DNA of 64,000 bases from Ectopseudomonas chengduensis (lineage in GTDB: Bacteria; Pseudomonadota; Gammaproteobacteria; Pseudomonadales; Pseudomonadaceae): assembly GCF_900102635.1 (NCBI RefSeq), contig NZ_FMZQ01000005.1, forward strand, positions 209,926-273,925, read 5' to 3'. Below are positions 53,771-62,775 of this stretch, in pieces (position 1 is the stretch's first letter; each line of letters opens with the position of its first letter). The position numbers were made by a program, and so were the translations under genes. The notes beneath the pieces were generated by a model. That model saw nothing but the letters and a program-made list of their open reading frames with translations. It ran no database searches and was not told where the DNA came from.

Positions 53771-54324
53771 CTCGCCTGTGGCTGCTGGCCCTGGTGCTGC
53801 TGCCGCTGTTCAGTGTGGCGGCAGATAACGCCGATGCCTGGCAGGCATTGCGCGAAGGTCGTGCGCTGATACTCATGCGTCACGCCACCGCGCCGGGTAC
53901 GGGCGACCCGGCGAACTTTCGCCTGGGACAATGCGAAACCCAGCGCAACCTCAATGCTCAAGGGCGTGCCGAGGCCCGGCGCTGGGGCGAGTTGCTCGCG
54001 CGTCAGGGGATCGAACAGCCGCGGCTTCTCAGCAGTCGCTGGTGCCGCGCGCTGGACACGGCCAGCAACATGCAGCGCGGCCCGGTACAACCATTCGCGG
54101 CGCTGGATTCGTTCTTCGGCAAGCCCGAGGATGGTGCCGAGCAGACCGCCGAGCTGATTCGCTCGGTCAACCAACTGCCTGCTGGCGCGCCATTGGTGCT
54201 GGTTTCCCATCAGGTCAATATCACCGCCCTGACCGGCATCTTTCCCGCTTCGGGCGAAGGGCTGATTCTGGCTTTGCCCCTGCGTCCGCGTGCTGAGCCT
54301 CTGGCGCGCATACCCGCGCCCTAG
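53767..54324 (+). CDS. Secreted histidine phosphatase family protein
   Basis: A 185-residue phosphatase of the phosphoglycerate-mutase-like superfamily. A signal peptide (MTRLWLLALVLLPLFSVAA) precedes the catalytic motif LMRHATAPG (H39); a second histidine lies in LVLVSHQVNI near residue 143. The ATG overlaps the preceding gene by four bases. The substrate is unknown; it acts in the periplasm. Confidence 0.82.
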   Translation: MTRLWLLALVLLPLFSVAADNADAWQALREGRALILMRHATAPGTGDPANFRLGQCETQRNLNAQGRAEARRWGELLARQGIEQPRLLSSRWCRALDTASNMQRGPVQPFAALDSFFGKPEDGAEQTAELIRSVNQLPAGAPLVLVSHQVNITALTGIFPASGEGLILALPLRPRAEPLARIPAP

Positions 54325-54325
54325 G

Positions 54326-54823
54326 CTACAAAGCCAGTTGCGCCTGCTCTGGCGGCAACACGCCTTCAAGTTCCAGCAACTGCTGCTTGCGCGGCAGGCC
54401 ACCGGCATAACCGGTCAGGCTGCCGTCCCGGCCGATCACGCGGTGGCAGGGCACGATGATGGAGATGGGGTTGGCGCCATTGGCGGTTCCCACCGCGCGT
54501 ACGGCCTGCGGTCTGCCGATGACACTGGCCAGCTCCGAATAGCTGCAGGTGCGACCGTAGGGAATGGCCAACAGCGCCTGCCAGACCGCCTGCTGGAATG
54601 CCGTGCCCCTCGGCGCCAGGCGCAATTCGAATTGACGGCGCTTGCCGGCGAAGTATTCATCGAGCTGGCTGCACACGGCATCCAGCTCACGGCCAGCGGG
54701 CCGCCAATGGTCTTCGATGCGCCAGGGCCGGCTGTCCAGCTCCATCAACAGCAGTTGCAGGCCGCTGTCGTCGGCTGCGATCAGCAGCGGACCGACGGGG
54801 CTGTCGTGGTAGCGGTAATGCAT
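54326..54823 (-). CDS. ogt: Methylated-DNA--protein-cysteine methyltransferase (Ogt)
   Basis: A 165-residue suicide enzyme that removes methyl groups from O6-methylguanine. The alkyl-accepting cysteine is C126 in the motif PCHRVIG, and the HTH recognition region TAFQQAVWQALLAIPYGRTCSYSELA precedes it. It follows the glycosylase gene after three bases, forming a two-gene alkylation repair operon. It has no Ada N-terminal regulatory domain. Confidence 0.93.
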   Translation of the reverse strand: MHYRYHDSPVGPLLIAADDSGLQLLLMELDSRPWRIEDHWRPAGRELDAVCSQLDEYFAGKRRQFELRLAPRGTAFQQAVWQALLAIPYGRTCSYSELASVIGRPQAVRAVGTANGANPISIIVPCHRVIGRDGSLTGYAGGLPRKQQLLELEGVLPPEQAQLAL

Positions 54824-54826
54824 GAC

Positions 54827-55705
54827 TCAGCCTCCCGAATAGTTATGCCAGAGATGCGCCGCCGCATAAGCGCGCCACGGGCGCCAGGCTTCCGCGCGTG
54901 CTTTTAGGCGGCGCGCATCGATACCTTCCGTTCCCCATACCGGCGCCTTGAGCAAACCCAGGTCGCTGGCGGGAAAGGCGTCGGCCTCACCGAACGCGCG
55001 CAGGGCGATGTACTCCGCTGTCCACGGGCCAATGCCTGGCAGTGCGCATAGCTGCTCGATCAGTGCTGCACTGCCGTCGGCCAGATGCAGTGCCAGGCTG
55101 CCATCGGCAATGCGCGCGGCGAAATGCTGCAGGCACTGCACGCGTTTGCCGGGCATACCGATGCCGCTCAGGTCGGCCTCGGCAAGTGCCTGTGCTGAGG
55201 GGAACAGATGGCTGATGCCCAGCGTTTCCGGTGTCTCGATCCGTGCGCCGACACGTTGCACCAGGCGCCCGACTATGGTGACCGCCGCCTTGACCGTGAC
55301 CTGCTGGCCGACGATGGCGCGCACCGCCTGTTCGAACGGATCGAACGCCACCGGCAGGCGCAGGCCGGGATTGCGCTGCAGCAGCGGCGCGAGCAGTTCA
55401 TCAGTGCTCAGGTGCAGGGCAATCGCCTCGGGCTCGCTGTCGAGATCGAACATGCGCCGCACGCGCTGTTCGAGTTGATCGAGATGTGCGGGCGAGGCCT
55501 GGCGGCAGCGCAGTTCCAGCGCGTTCTGCCCTGGCAGCGGGGCAACCCGAAACCAGCCGGGTGTGCCGTCGATGCTGAAGCCGCGGCAGTAGCTGTCCGC
55601 GCTCAGTGACTCCAGCCCAGGAATCGCGCGCAGGGCGAAATGGCTGTGGAACTGTTGCCAGTCCCAGGGCGGTTGGTAGGGCAGAAGCAGCGTGATGATA
55701 TTCAT
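54827..55705 (-). CDS. alkA: DNA-3-methyladenine glycosylase II (AlkA)
   Basis: A 292-residue base-excision glycosylase. It has the N-terminal AlkA_N domain (LPYQPPWDWQQFHSHFALRAIPGLE), the helix-hairpin-helix LPGIGPWTAEYIALRAFG (222-239) and the catalytic aspartate D248 in FPASDLGL. It is first of the alkA-ogt pair. The start ATG 55705 gives the standard short N-terminus. Confidence 0.93.
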   Translation of the reverse strand: MNIITLLLPYQPPWDWQQFHSHFALRAIPGLESLSADSYCRGFSIDGTPGWFRVAPLPGQNALELRCRQASPAHLDQLEQRVRRMFDLDSEPEAIALHLSTDELLAPLLQRNPGLRLPVAFDPFEQAVRAIVGQQVTVKAAVTIVGRLVQRVGARIETPETLGISHLFPSAQALAEADLSGIGMPGKRVQCLQHFAARIADGSLALHLADGSAALIEQLCALPGIGPWTAEYIALRAFGEADAFPASDLGLLKAPVWGTEGIDARRLKARAEAWRPWRAYAAAHLWHNYSGG

Positions 55706-55828
55706 GGCTGGCACCCTAGCTCGCAGTCGGCGAGTTGTCAGCGTGAAGATGACTTTCAAATTTCGGGAGGCCCGCGAAGGCTGCATGGACGTGACTCCGA
55801 TGGATCGTAAAGCCGGCCAATCGTAGCT

Positions 55829-55869
55829 CGTAGGGTGTACTCAGGAGCGCAGCGAACAGTCCACCAAAA
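55829..55869. repeat. Repeat with GTAGGGTGTACTCAGGAGC / AGTCCACC ends
   Basis: CGTAGGGTGTACTCAGGAGC to GCGAACAGTCCACC. It matches 12859-12897 and 48661-48700 with few differences. Located between alkA and the AraC gene. Confidence 0.65.
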
Positions 55870-55876
55870 CCATTGG

Positions 55877-56896
55877 TTACACCATCATGCCCCGTTGATA
55901 ACGCCCCGGCGTTACGCCTTTCCAGCGCTTGAAGGCGTGGATGAAGTTCGACAGCTCGCCATAGCCCAGGCGCTCGGCAATCTCTTCCAGACTCAGACCG
56001 CCGGCGGCCAGCAGCTCTACGGCCAGCGCCTGGCGCACTTCGTCCTGCAGGGCACGGAAGCTCGTGCCTTCTTCGATCAGGCGCCGGCGCAGGGTGCGGC
56101 TGCTCAGGTGCAGGCGCTCTGCGACCTGTTCCATATCGGCGATCTGTCCCGGCGACTGCAACAGAAGTTGGCGCACCCGCCCGGCCAGGCCCTGATGCCA
56201 TTGATGGCGCGCCAGCAACGTCTGGCATTGCTGTTCACAGGCGCTGACCAGTTGCGGGTTGGCTCGTGGCAGTGGGTTGTCCAGCAAATCAGCGGCAAAA
56301 CCCAGGCGATTGTGCGCCGCGCCGAAGCGTGGCACCTGGCCGAAGGCGGCGATAAAGGGTGAAACGTCAGCCGGTGCAGGCTGGCGCAGCTCCACGGTCA
56401 GCAATTGCAGCGTGCTGCCCAGCAGCTCACGCACGACCACCAGGGCACCGAGCATGTCGCGCTGCACGATGAAATCATGCAGCGCCGGGGGCAGGGCGCT
56501 GTCGTCGAAATTCAGGCTGGCGATGGCGTCATCCACGCTCAGGCTGATGCGGGTGAAGGCATAGGTCAGGCCGTGATAGCGCAGGCCCAGCTCGGCGGCC
56601 TGGCGTACCGTGGCGCTGCTGAGAATGGCGTAACCCCAGGCGCCATAGGTGGTCAGGTGGTAGCGCCGGCCGGCCTGCAGGCCAAGATCTTCGACTGCGG
56701 GTAGTGCCTCGACCAGGTTGGCGATCAGCTGCAGCTCACGCTGCGCTTCGATCTCCCCGTTCAGGCTGGCCAACTGCAACGGGCTGAGCCCCGTTTCATG
56801 CAGGCACCTGTCCAGGCTCAGGCCCAGATCGAGCCCCAGCTGGGTGAGCAACTGAATGCTGGTGATGCTGCGGCGTGCGGGCCAGGGCGCTGACAT
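55877..56896 (-). CDS. AraC-family regulator (Arabinose_bd/OruR type)
   Basis: A 339-residue regulator. The long N-terminal domain (about 10-190) is of the type found in OruR/ArgR-like AraC proteins (LLTQLGLDLGLSLDRCLHETGL, GRRYHLTTYGAWGYAILSSATVRQAAELGLRYHGLTYAF). The C-terminal AraC DNA-binding domain (about 240-335) has two HTHs, RLHLSSRTLRRRLIEEGTSFRALQDEVR and GYGELSNFIHAFKRWKGVTPGRYQR. ATG 56896 is used since upstream codons read as promoter. It is divergent from the monooxygenase operon at 56995 and very probably activates it; the effector is unknown, perhaps a ketone or alcohol. Confidence 0.85.
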   Translation of the reverse strand: MSAPWPARRSITSIQLLTQLGLDLGLSLDRCLHETGLSPLQLASLNGEIEAQRELQLIANLVEALPAVEDLGLQAGRRYHLTTYGAWGYAILSSATVRQAAELGLRYHGLTYAFTRISLSVDDAIASLNFDDSALPPALHDFIVQRDMLGALVVVRELLGSTLQLLTVELRQPAPADVSPFIAAFGQVPRFGAAHNRLGFAADLLDNPLPRANPQLVSACEQQCQTLLARHQWHQGLAGRVRQLLLQSPGQIADMEQVAERLHLSSRTLRRRLIEEGTSFRALQDEVRQALAVELLAAGGLSLEEIAERLGYGELSNFIHAFKRWKGVTPGRYQRGMMV

Positions 56897-56994
56897 AGAT
56901 TGTCCGAAAATCACAATATCCTGGCCGACTATGCCATAACCTGGACGCGGGGGCGCAAGTAGCATCGGTTCATCGTCATACACGGGTCATCACA

Positions 56995-58470
56995 ATGAAT
57001 AACAACCCCCGTACGAACGCGCCCTGGCGCGTGTTGATCATCGGCAGCGGCTTTGCCGGTCTGGGCCTGGCCATGCAGTTGCGCAAGGCCGGCGAGGACG
57101 ACTTCCTGTTGCTGGAAAAGGCCGGCGAGGTAGGCGGTACCTGGCGCGACAACAGCTATCCGGGCGCCGCCTGCGATGTGCCCTCGCACCTGTATTCCTT
57201 TTCCTTCGAGCCCAAGCACGACTGGTCGCGCAAGTTCGCGCCGCAGGCGGAGATCCACGCCTATATCCTGCAGTGCGTGGAGAAACACCGGCTACGCCCG
57301 CACATCCGTCTGAACAGCGAAGTGCTCGGCGCCGAGTTCGATGCCGCGCGCGGTATCTGGCGCGTCGAGCTGGCAGGGGGCGAAGTGGTCGAGACGCAGG
57401 CGCTGGTCAGTGCCTGCGGCCAGCTCAATCGGCCGGCCTACCCGAAACTGCCCGGCCTGGCGCATTTTCGCGGCGAGGCTTTTCACTCGGCGCGCTGGCG
57501 CCATGATCTGGATCTGACCGGCAAGCGCGTGGCGGTAATCGGCACCGGCGCTTCGGCGATCCAGTTCGTGCCGCAGATCCAGCCGAAGGTAGCCAGCCTG
57601 AGCCTGTTCCAGCGTTCGGCTGCCTATGTGCTGGCCAAGCCGGATCGTGCCTATCGACCCTGGGAGATTGCTCTAAAACAGCGTTTGCCCCTGCTGCAAC
57701 GCGCCGACCGCCTCCTGCAATACCTACATCACGAGGGCCGGGCGCTGGCCTTTATCCGCTTCCCCTGGCTGATGCGCCTGTTCCGCCACAGCTTCACCCG
57801 TCACCTGCAGCGGCAGATGCCCGATGCCGGCAAGCGTGAGCGGTTGCAACCGAACTACCCCATGGGTTGCAAGCGTATCCTGATCAGCAACGACTACTTC
57901 CCGGCGCTGGCGCAGGCCAATGTCGAGATCGTCGACTCGGCGATTCGTGAGGTGCGCGAGCAGTCGCTGGTGACGGCCGATGGTCGTGAGCACCCCTGCG
58001 ATGTGCTGATCTACGGCACCGGTTTCACCGCCACCGATTTCCTCGCGCCGATGCGCATTCGCGGCCTCGATGGACTGGAGCTGAATCAGGCCTGGAAGGA
58101 GGGTGCCGAGGCCTACAAGGGCATCAGCGTCAGCGGTTTTCCCAACCTGTTCCTGCTCTACGGGCCGAACACCAACCTCGGCCACAACTCCATTCTCTAT
58201 ATGCTCGAGAGCCAGTACGCCTACGTAATGGGCTGCCTGCAGGCGCTGCGCGAACAGGGGCTACGCTATCTCGACCTGCGCCCGACGGTGCAGCGCAGTT
58301 ACAACGCCGAGCTGCAGCAGGCGACTCATCGAACGATATGGGAACAGGGCTGCGACAGCTGGTACAAGACCGCTACCGGCAAGCACACCAACAACTGGCC
58401 GGGGTTCACCTTCACCTATCGCCTCATGACCCGTACTCCGGAGCTTGCCGACTATGACTGCGTCCGCTGA
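56995..58470 (+). CDS. FAD-dependent Baeyer-Villiger-type monooxygenase
   Basis: A 491-residue class B flavoprotein monooxygenase. The FAD site is IIGSGFAGLGLAMQL (15-29), the NADPH site VAVIGTGASAIQ (179-190) and, between them, the fingerprint FRGEAFHSARW (158-168, FxGxxxHxxxW), which marks Baeyer-Villiger monooxygenases. The length suits the short BVMO group. It would insert oxygen next to a ketone carbonyl to form an ester. It overlaps the following esterase gene by 17 bases, so both are translated from one message. Confidence 0.88.
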   Translation: MNNNPRTNAPWRVLIIGSGFAGLGLAMQLRKAGEDDFLLLEKAGEVGGTWRDNSYPGAACDVPSHLYSFSFEPKHDWSRKFAPQAEIHAYILQCVEKHRLRPHIRLNSEVLGAEFDAARGIWRVELAGGEVVETQALVSACGQLNRPAYPKLPGLAHFRGEAFHSARWRHDLDLTGKRVAVIGTGASAIQFVPQIQPKVASLSLFQRSAAYVLAKPDRAYRPWEIALKQRLPLLQRADRLLQYLHHEGRALAFIRFPWLMRLFRHSFTRHLQRQMPDAGKRERLQPNYPMGCKRILISNDYFPALAQANVEIVDSAIREVREQSLVTADGREHPCDVLIYGTGFTATDFLAPMRIRGLDGLELNQAWKEGAEAYKGISVSGFPNLFLLYGPNTNLGHNSILYMLESQYAYVMGCLQALREQGLRYLDLRPTVQRSYNAELQQATHRTIWEQGCDSWYKTATGKHTNNWPGFTFTYRLMTRTPELADYDCVR

Positions 58471-59383
58471 CTTCAAAGCCCCAGCCGCCGAGCAGATGCT
58501 GCTGCGCGGCCTGTTGCGCGGCTTTCTGCGTCTGTTCTTCCGCGGCCTGGTACGGCCACCGATGCCGGTGGCTGGGCAGCGTCGTGTGCTGCGTGCACTC
58601 ACCACCATCACCCTGACGCCGCGTGGCGTAACGCGCAGCGCCGATACCCTGGCCGGGCGCCCGTGCGAATGGCACCGGCCGCCTGTCAGTAGCAGTAGCG
58701 TGCTGCTCTATCTGCACGGTGGCGCCTTCATGATCGGTGGGCCGGACACGCACCGTGGCATCTGCGCCAGCCTGGCCAAGCGCGCTGCTCTGCAGGTCTG
58801 CGCGCTGGATTACCGCCTGGCGCCGGAGCATCCTTATCCGGCGGCGCGCGATGATGTGGTGGCGGCTTACCAGGCATTGTTGGAGGCCGGCTATAGGCCC
58901 GAACAGATCGCCATTGGCGGCGACTCGGCTGGCGGCAACCTGAGTTTGGTCGGCTGCCTGCGCATTATCGAACTCGGCCTGCCGACGCCCGCCGCCCTGG
59001 TGTGCTTTTCGCCGGTCACCGACTTCACCGGCGAGCAGATGCACGAGCCGCCGGCCGGCGATCCGCTGCTCCACCCCAGCTGGGTCGAACAGGCTGCGCA
59101 GCTGTATTGCCCGGCCGACCTGCCGCGCAACGATCCGGGCCTATCGCCGCTGTTCGCCGACCTCAGCCGCTTGCCGCCGACGCTGATCCAGGTGGGCGAA
59201 GACGAGTTGCTGCTAAATGACAGCCTGCGCCTGGCCGAGCGCGCCAAGGCGGCAGGGGTGAACGTGCGCCTGGAGCGTTATCCGGGGTTGTGGCACGTGT
59301 TCCAGGCGCATGTCGGCATGTTGCGTGCGGCGGATTACGCCATCGCCCGTGTGGCGGCCTTTCTCCGTGAGCGGGGTGTGTGA
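58454..59383 (+). CDS. Alpha/beta hydrolase, HSL-family esterase
   Basis: A 309-residue esterase of the hormone-sensitive-lipase group: the oxyanion motif HGGAF (88-92), nucleophile GDSAGG (S158), acid D250 in VGEDELL and histidine H281 in GLWHVF. It has no signal peptide. Placed directly after the monooxygenase, it likely hydrolyses the ester made there. ATG 58454 is preferred to TTG 58445. Its stop overlaps the start of the next gene (TGATG). Confidence 0.88.
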   Translation: MTASADFKAPAAEQMLLRGLLRGFLRLFFRGLVRPPMPVAGQRRVLRALTTITLTPRGVTRSADTLAGRPCEWHRPPVSSSSVLLYLHGGAFMIGGPDTHRGICASLAKRAALQVCALDYRLAPEHPYPAARDDVVAAYQALLEAGYRPEQIAIGGDSAGGNLSLVGCLRIIELGLPTPAALVCFSPVTDFTGEQMHEPPAGDPLLHPSWVEQAAQLYCPADLPRNDPGLSPLFADLSRLPPTLIQVGEDELLLNDSLRLAERAKAAGVNVRLERYPGLWHVFQAHVGMLRAADYAIARVAAFLRERGV

Positions 59384-60144
59384 TGAACAACATTCTCATC
59401 AGCGGCGCCGCCTCGGGCATTGGCGCCGCCACCGCGCGGCTGTTTCACGCGCAGGGCTGGCGCGTCGGGTTGCTCGACGTCGATGAAAAGGCGCTGGCAG
59501 CCTTGGCCGCCGAGCTGGGCGGCGCCTGGCATGCGCAGCTGGATGTGGTCGATGCTGCGGCGGTAAACGCCGCGCTTGCTGACTTCTGCGCGCAGAGTGG
59601 CGGCCAGTTGCGCCTGTTGTTCAACGGCGCAGGCATTCTGCGCACCGGCGCCTTCGCCGATATCGAGCTGGAGCAGCATGCACGCCTGGTAGAGATCAAT
59701 GTGCTCGGCGTGCTCAATCTTTGCCATGCGGCCTATCCCTATCTCAAAGTCACGCCAGAGGCGCAAGTGATCAATATGGGCTCGGCCTCGGCGCTCTATG
59801 GCGTGCCACAGCTGGCCAGCTACTCGGCCAGCAAGTTCGCCGTGCGTGGGCTTACCGAGGCGCTGGAGCTGGAGTGGCGTGAACACGGCATCCGCGTGGG
59901 TGACCTGATGCCGCCATTCGTCGACACGCCGATGGTTCGCAGTCAGGCGCAGCGTCCACCGGTGATGCGTCGCCTGGGCGTGCGTCTGGCGGCCGAGCAG
60001 ATCGCCGAAGCGGCCTGGAAGCAGGCCCACGCCAGCACTGTGCATCGCCCGGTAGGGCTGCAGTTCGGGCTGCTGTTCACCCTAGGGCAGATCACGCCGG
60101 GCTGGATCAACAGGTTGCTGATGGGCTGGCTCAGTCGCCCATGA
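59383..60144 (+). CDS. Short-chain dehydrogenase/reductase
   Basis: A 253-residue classical SDR. The nucleotide-binding GAASGIG is at residues 8-14, NGAG at 81-84, the catalytic serine region NMGSASALYG at 131-140, and Y147-x3-K151 in the YSASK motif. LDVDEKA after beta 2 suggests NAD(H) preference by the acidic residue. It overlaps the esterase stop and ends the three-gene operon. The likely role is alcohol-to-ketone oxidation ahead of the monooxygenase, or oxidation of a released alcohol. Confidence 0.88.
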   Translation: MNNILISGAASGIGAATARLFHAQGWRVGLLDVDEKALAALAAELGGAWHAQLDVVDAAAVNAALADFCAQSGGQLRLLFNGAGILRTGAFADIELEQHARLVEINVLGVLNLCHAAYPYLKVTPEAQVINMGSASALYGVPQLASYSASKFAVRGLTEALELEWREHGIRVGDLMPPFVDTPMVRSQAQRPPVMRRLGVRLAAEQIAEAAWKQAHASTVHRPVGLQFGLLFTLGQITPGWINRLLMGWLSRP

Positions 60145-60462
60145 GTTCGGGCGAGGCGTTCAGGCTGGCCAATTGCCGCTGGTCGCCGGTTTTGTCACAA
60201 AGGCTTTCTGTATAGCGCGAATCTCTCTCGTAGCAGCTACTCTACGGGAGACGGTTTCAGTTCGGTGTTCTGCCGGGCAGTCGTCGATACGCTTGCAGTA
60301 GACACATCGAGCATCTGCTCGATTCTCGGGGCGGCGCCACTTGGGTGCTTCTGTAAACGCAGGGCGTTTTCAGAGGTTTCCGGTAGGAGTCGCGACACCG
60401 TCCGCAGGACGGTCGCATTGGGAAAGCGGTTAATCCATCCATAGCCTGAGAGGGGGTCGTTT
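60145..60462. other. Gene-free interval before rraB
   Basis: About 318 bases without a gene. It has an imperfect repeat with GACACCGTCCGCAGGACGGTCGC (around 60390-60415), which may form a stem, and should hold the rraB promoter. I see no recognisable operator. Confidence 0.4.
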
Positions 60463-60807
60463 ATGAGCACAGCCTTCCACGAAGACTCCAGCACGTCGGT
60501 GCTGCGTCGGATGAAAGAAGGGGGATTCGACTTCGCCCAGTTTCACCCGATCGAGTTCTACGCCATCTTTCCCGACGAAGAACGGGCCAGAACGGCGGCC
60601 AGAAACTTTCGCGGCGAGTCGCTCAACGCTCAGATATCCGCCCGTGAGGACGGCATCTGGCACCTGCAAATCAGCAAAGTGATGTATGCCACCCATGCCG
60701 GTATCGGCGAGTTCGAACATGACCTGGAGTCCATCGTCGTCCCGCTGGGCGGCAAGATGGATGGCTGGGGCGTTACCCAGGAGGTGAAAGCGTCAGCCAT
60801 GCGTTAG
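60463..60807 (+). CDS. rraB: RraB-type ribonuclease E inhibitor
   Basis: A 114-residue protein fitting the RraB family (PF06877): VLRRMKEGGFDFAQFHPIEFYAIFPDEERARTAARNF and the later VMYATHAGIGEFEHDLESIVVPLGGKMDGWGV match in spacing and length. E. coli RraB binds RNase E and changes its activity on selected mRNAs. GAGAGGGGG before the ATG is a good ribosome site. It stands alone. The call is by family resemblance; binding residues have not been checked. Confidence 0.75.
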   Translation: MSTAFHEDSSTSVLRRMKEGGFDFAQFHPIEFYAIFPDEERARTAARNFRGESLNAQISAREDGIWHLQISKVMYATHAGIGEFEHDLESIVVPLGGKMDGWGVTQEVKASAMR

Positions 60808-60835
60808 GGACTGCAGCGGCGTCCATCAGCTCAGA

Positions 60836-60861
60836 CCATCGGCCGGCTGTTCGGCCGATGG
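60836..60861 (+). terminator. Hairpin after rraB
   Basis: CCATCGGCCG, 6-base loop, CGGCCGATGG, then CTTCAACT. The stem is strong but the T-tract is poor. Confidence 0.5.
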
Positions 60862-60926
60862 CTTCAACTCCCAGCCCACCTCGACTTGCCAATCCTTCTC
60901 GCGCAGACTGCGCGGCGGAGGTAGTC

Positions 60927-61634
60927 ATGGCCGATGTTCTGATCCTGACGCATATCGATTATTGCCCGCCAGCCCATCTGGCGCAGGTGCTGCAGGCGCG
61001 TGGCTGTGGTTTCGACGTGCTGCGCGTCGACCTGGGCGAGCTGCACGGTTACGACCTGGAGCGGCCCAAGGCGGTCGCCGTGATGGGCGGGCCGATGAGC
61101 GTCAATGACCCGTTGCCCTGGATCGCCGATGAAGTGGCAGCGTTGCAGCGCTTTATCGCACGCGACATTCCCATCATCGGTCACTGCCTGGGCGGCCAAC
61201 TGCTGGCCAAGGCACTGGGTGCGAGCATCCGCCGTATGGCCTACACCGAAGCGGGTTGGCAGCGCATGCAACGTCGCGCAGAAGCTGTCGATAGCCCCTG
61301 GCTGGCGCATTTGCCTGCAGCGTTCAGCATTTTTCAGTGGCATGGCGACACCTTCTCGCTGCCTGACGGCGCCCAGCCTCTGTTGAGTAGCCAGTGGTGC
61401 GATAACCAGGCTTTTGCCTGGGGTGACAAGGTGCTGGCGCTGCAAGGGCATCCGGAAATGACTGAGGGGTTGATCGAGCTCTGGCTCGACGACTGGGCGC
61501 ATCTGCTCGATGCCAGCCAGCCCAGCCAGCAGAGCATCGCCGAGATGCGCGAAGGCCTAAGCGAGAAGGTCAGGTTACTGAATCAGGTGGCCGAGGGTTT
61601 CTACGCGCACTGGCTGAAACTGGCTGGGCTTTGA
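60927..61634 (+). CDS. Class I glutamine amidotransferase
   Basis: A 235-residue GATase-1 protein. The nucleophile cysteine is C87 in GHCLGGQL; the partner histidine-glutamate pair is in the ALQGHPEM motif near residue 175; AVMGGPMSVND (51-61) forms the oxyanion strand. No synthase domain is attached. This stand-alone group includes GuaA-like amidotransferases and gamma-glutamyl hydrolases for polyamine or other substrates, so the acceptor is unknown. ATG 60927 with GGAGG upstream. Confidence 0.85.
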   Translation: MADVLILTHIDYCPPAHLAQVLQARGCGFDVLRVDLGELHGYDLERPKAVAVMGGPMSVNDPLPWIADEVAALQRFIARDIPIIGHCLGGQLLAKALGASIRRMAYTEAGWQRMQRRAEAVDSPWLAHLPAAFSIFQWHGDTFSLPDGAQPLLSSQWCDNQAFAWGDKVLALQGHPEMTEGLIELWLDDWAHLLDASQPSQQSIAEMREGLSEKVRLLNQVAEGFYAHWLKLAGL

Positions 61635-61747
61635 CGTCCCAAAAGAGCGGGTAACAATAACTCTGTGGCAGGAGATCTCTCATCGTCTGGAAATATGGCA
61701 TCGTCGTGCGGTTAACCGATACATCGCCGTCACGCGAGAGCCTATTC

Positions 61748-61815
61748 GCCGCGAGGCGCGGCGCCTACAAGGGTTATTGAACGCCATGCGGTAGGAGCCC
61801 CGCCCCGGGGCGAAG
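61748..61815. repeat. Paired REP element, CGCCGCGAGGCGCGGCGCCTAC family
   Basis: CGCCGCGAGGCGCGGC (from about 61748) and GTAGGAGCCCCGCCCCGGGG (from about 61791) are the two outward-facing halves. Region 61635-61865 contains nothing else I recognise. Confidence 0.6.
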
Positions 61816-61865
61816 CCTTTGCAGCGCCAGGCTCTAAAGCGCGTGAGCGCCGGTGTTTCCAGCTC

Positions 61866-62228
61866 CTACGGGCCCCAATAATTGAAGTAGTAGATGTTGC
61901 CGGGTTTGATCTCGATATCGATCTCCCCACCGCACTTGATCGTGCGCATCCCGGGCATTGTCTCCCCGGCCTCGTGAAGCTGGTGAGGCCAGCGTTCGTC
62001 GTCTACCGAGAACGCTCCACAGCCACCACCGTTATCGTGTTCAATCACCAGGTAGGTTTTGCCGTCCGTGGATGGTTTGTAGCGGCCTCTGAGTTCATAA
62101 GTGGCATCCGTATCCGTGGAGGCAATGCTCACCAGCAAAAACGCCACTGCAATCACAAGAGCGGAGCATAGAACTGCGCCGAGGGTGATCAGCAAATACT
62201 TGAGTGCTCGCATCATTTGCTGGGGCAC
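61866..62228 (-). CDS. Hypothetical membrane-anchored protein
   Basis: A 120-residue protein (119 or shorter if a later start is used): an N-terminal membrane helix (ALKYLLITLGAVLCSALVIAVAFLLV, about 8-33) and a soluble domain of about 80 residues with two cysteines (GGGCGAF, TIKCGGE) that may pair. The first codon is GTG 62228; ATG 62216 and 62213 are equally possible, since no ribosome site decides. I do not recognise the domain. Confidence 0.6.
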   Translation of the reverse strand: MPQQMMRALKYLLITLGAVLCSALVIAVAFLLVSIASTDTDATYELRGRYKPSTDGKTYLVIEHDNGGGCGAFSVDDERWPHQLHEAGETMPGMRTIKCGGEIDIEIKPGNIYYFNYWGP

Positions 62229-62238
62229 TTGTTCAATT

Positions 62239-62775
62239 TCATGGCCCGTCAGGGATCAGCATCAGCAGATCGGTCACCCCGACATCCGCACCCGCTTGGG
62301 TTAGTAGCGTCGTGGCCTGCCCGCGGTGATGCGTCTGGTGGTTGAACAGGTGTATCAGCAGGGCGAAGAAGTGCTTTTGCGCGGCCACACCCTTCATGTT
62401 GCGGTAGCTCAGCGGCTGGTCCAGATGTTCTTCGCCCATCTCGGCGGCCAGGGCTTCGATGCAACTGTCCAGCTGCTTGCGTAGCGCAGCCAGTTCGCGG
62501 ATATCTGCCGCCATCGGCTGATCCAGGCGTGTCGGCATTTCCAGCTTTGCGAGCGCCTGCAATGCTTGAAAGTTTGCCGGATGCGCGGTGTAGCGCCCCA
62601 GCCAGATACGGTCAGCCACCAGCAGATGGTTGAGCGTGCCGAGGATCGAGCCGAAGAACGCACCGCGCTCGGCACTCAGCGCTTCGTCGGACAGAGTGGA
62701 AGCAGCTGTGTAGAGCCGTTCGTTCATCCAGCTGTTGTAGCGCGCCATCAGGCGGATATGGTCGATTCTCTGCAT
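62239..62775 (-). CDS. DinB-family protein
   Basis: A 178-residue four-helix-bundle protein of the DinB/YfiT metal-dependent hydrolase superfamily. The metal-binding histidines are in LNHLLVADRIW (about residue 49) and HLFNHQTHHRGQ (about 142-150). DinB proteins include damage-inducible enzymes and thiol-S-transferases; function here is unknown. ATG 62775 is taken rather than TTG 62781. It is 10 bases from the end of the hypothetical gene downstream, so both could share a transcript. Confidence 0.85.
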   Translation of the reverse strand: MQRIDHIRLMARYNSWMNERLYTAASTLSDEALSAERGAFFGSILGTLNHLLVADRIWLGRYTAHPANFQALQALAKLEMPTRLDQPMAADIRELAALRKQLDSCIEALAAEMGEEHLDQPLSYRNMKGVAAQKHFFALLIHLFNHQTHHRGQATTLLTQAGADVGVTDLLMLIPDGP

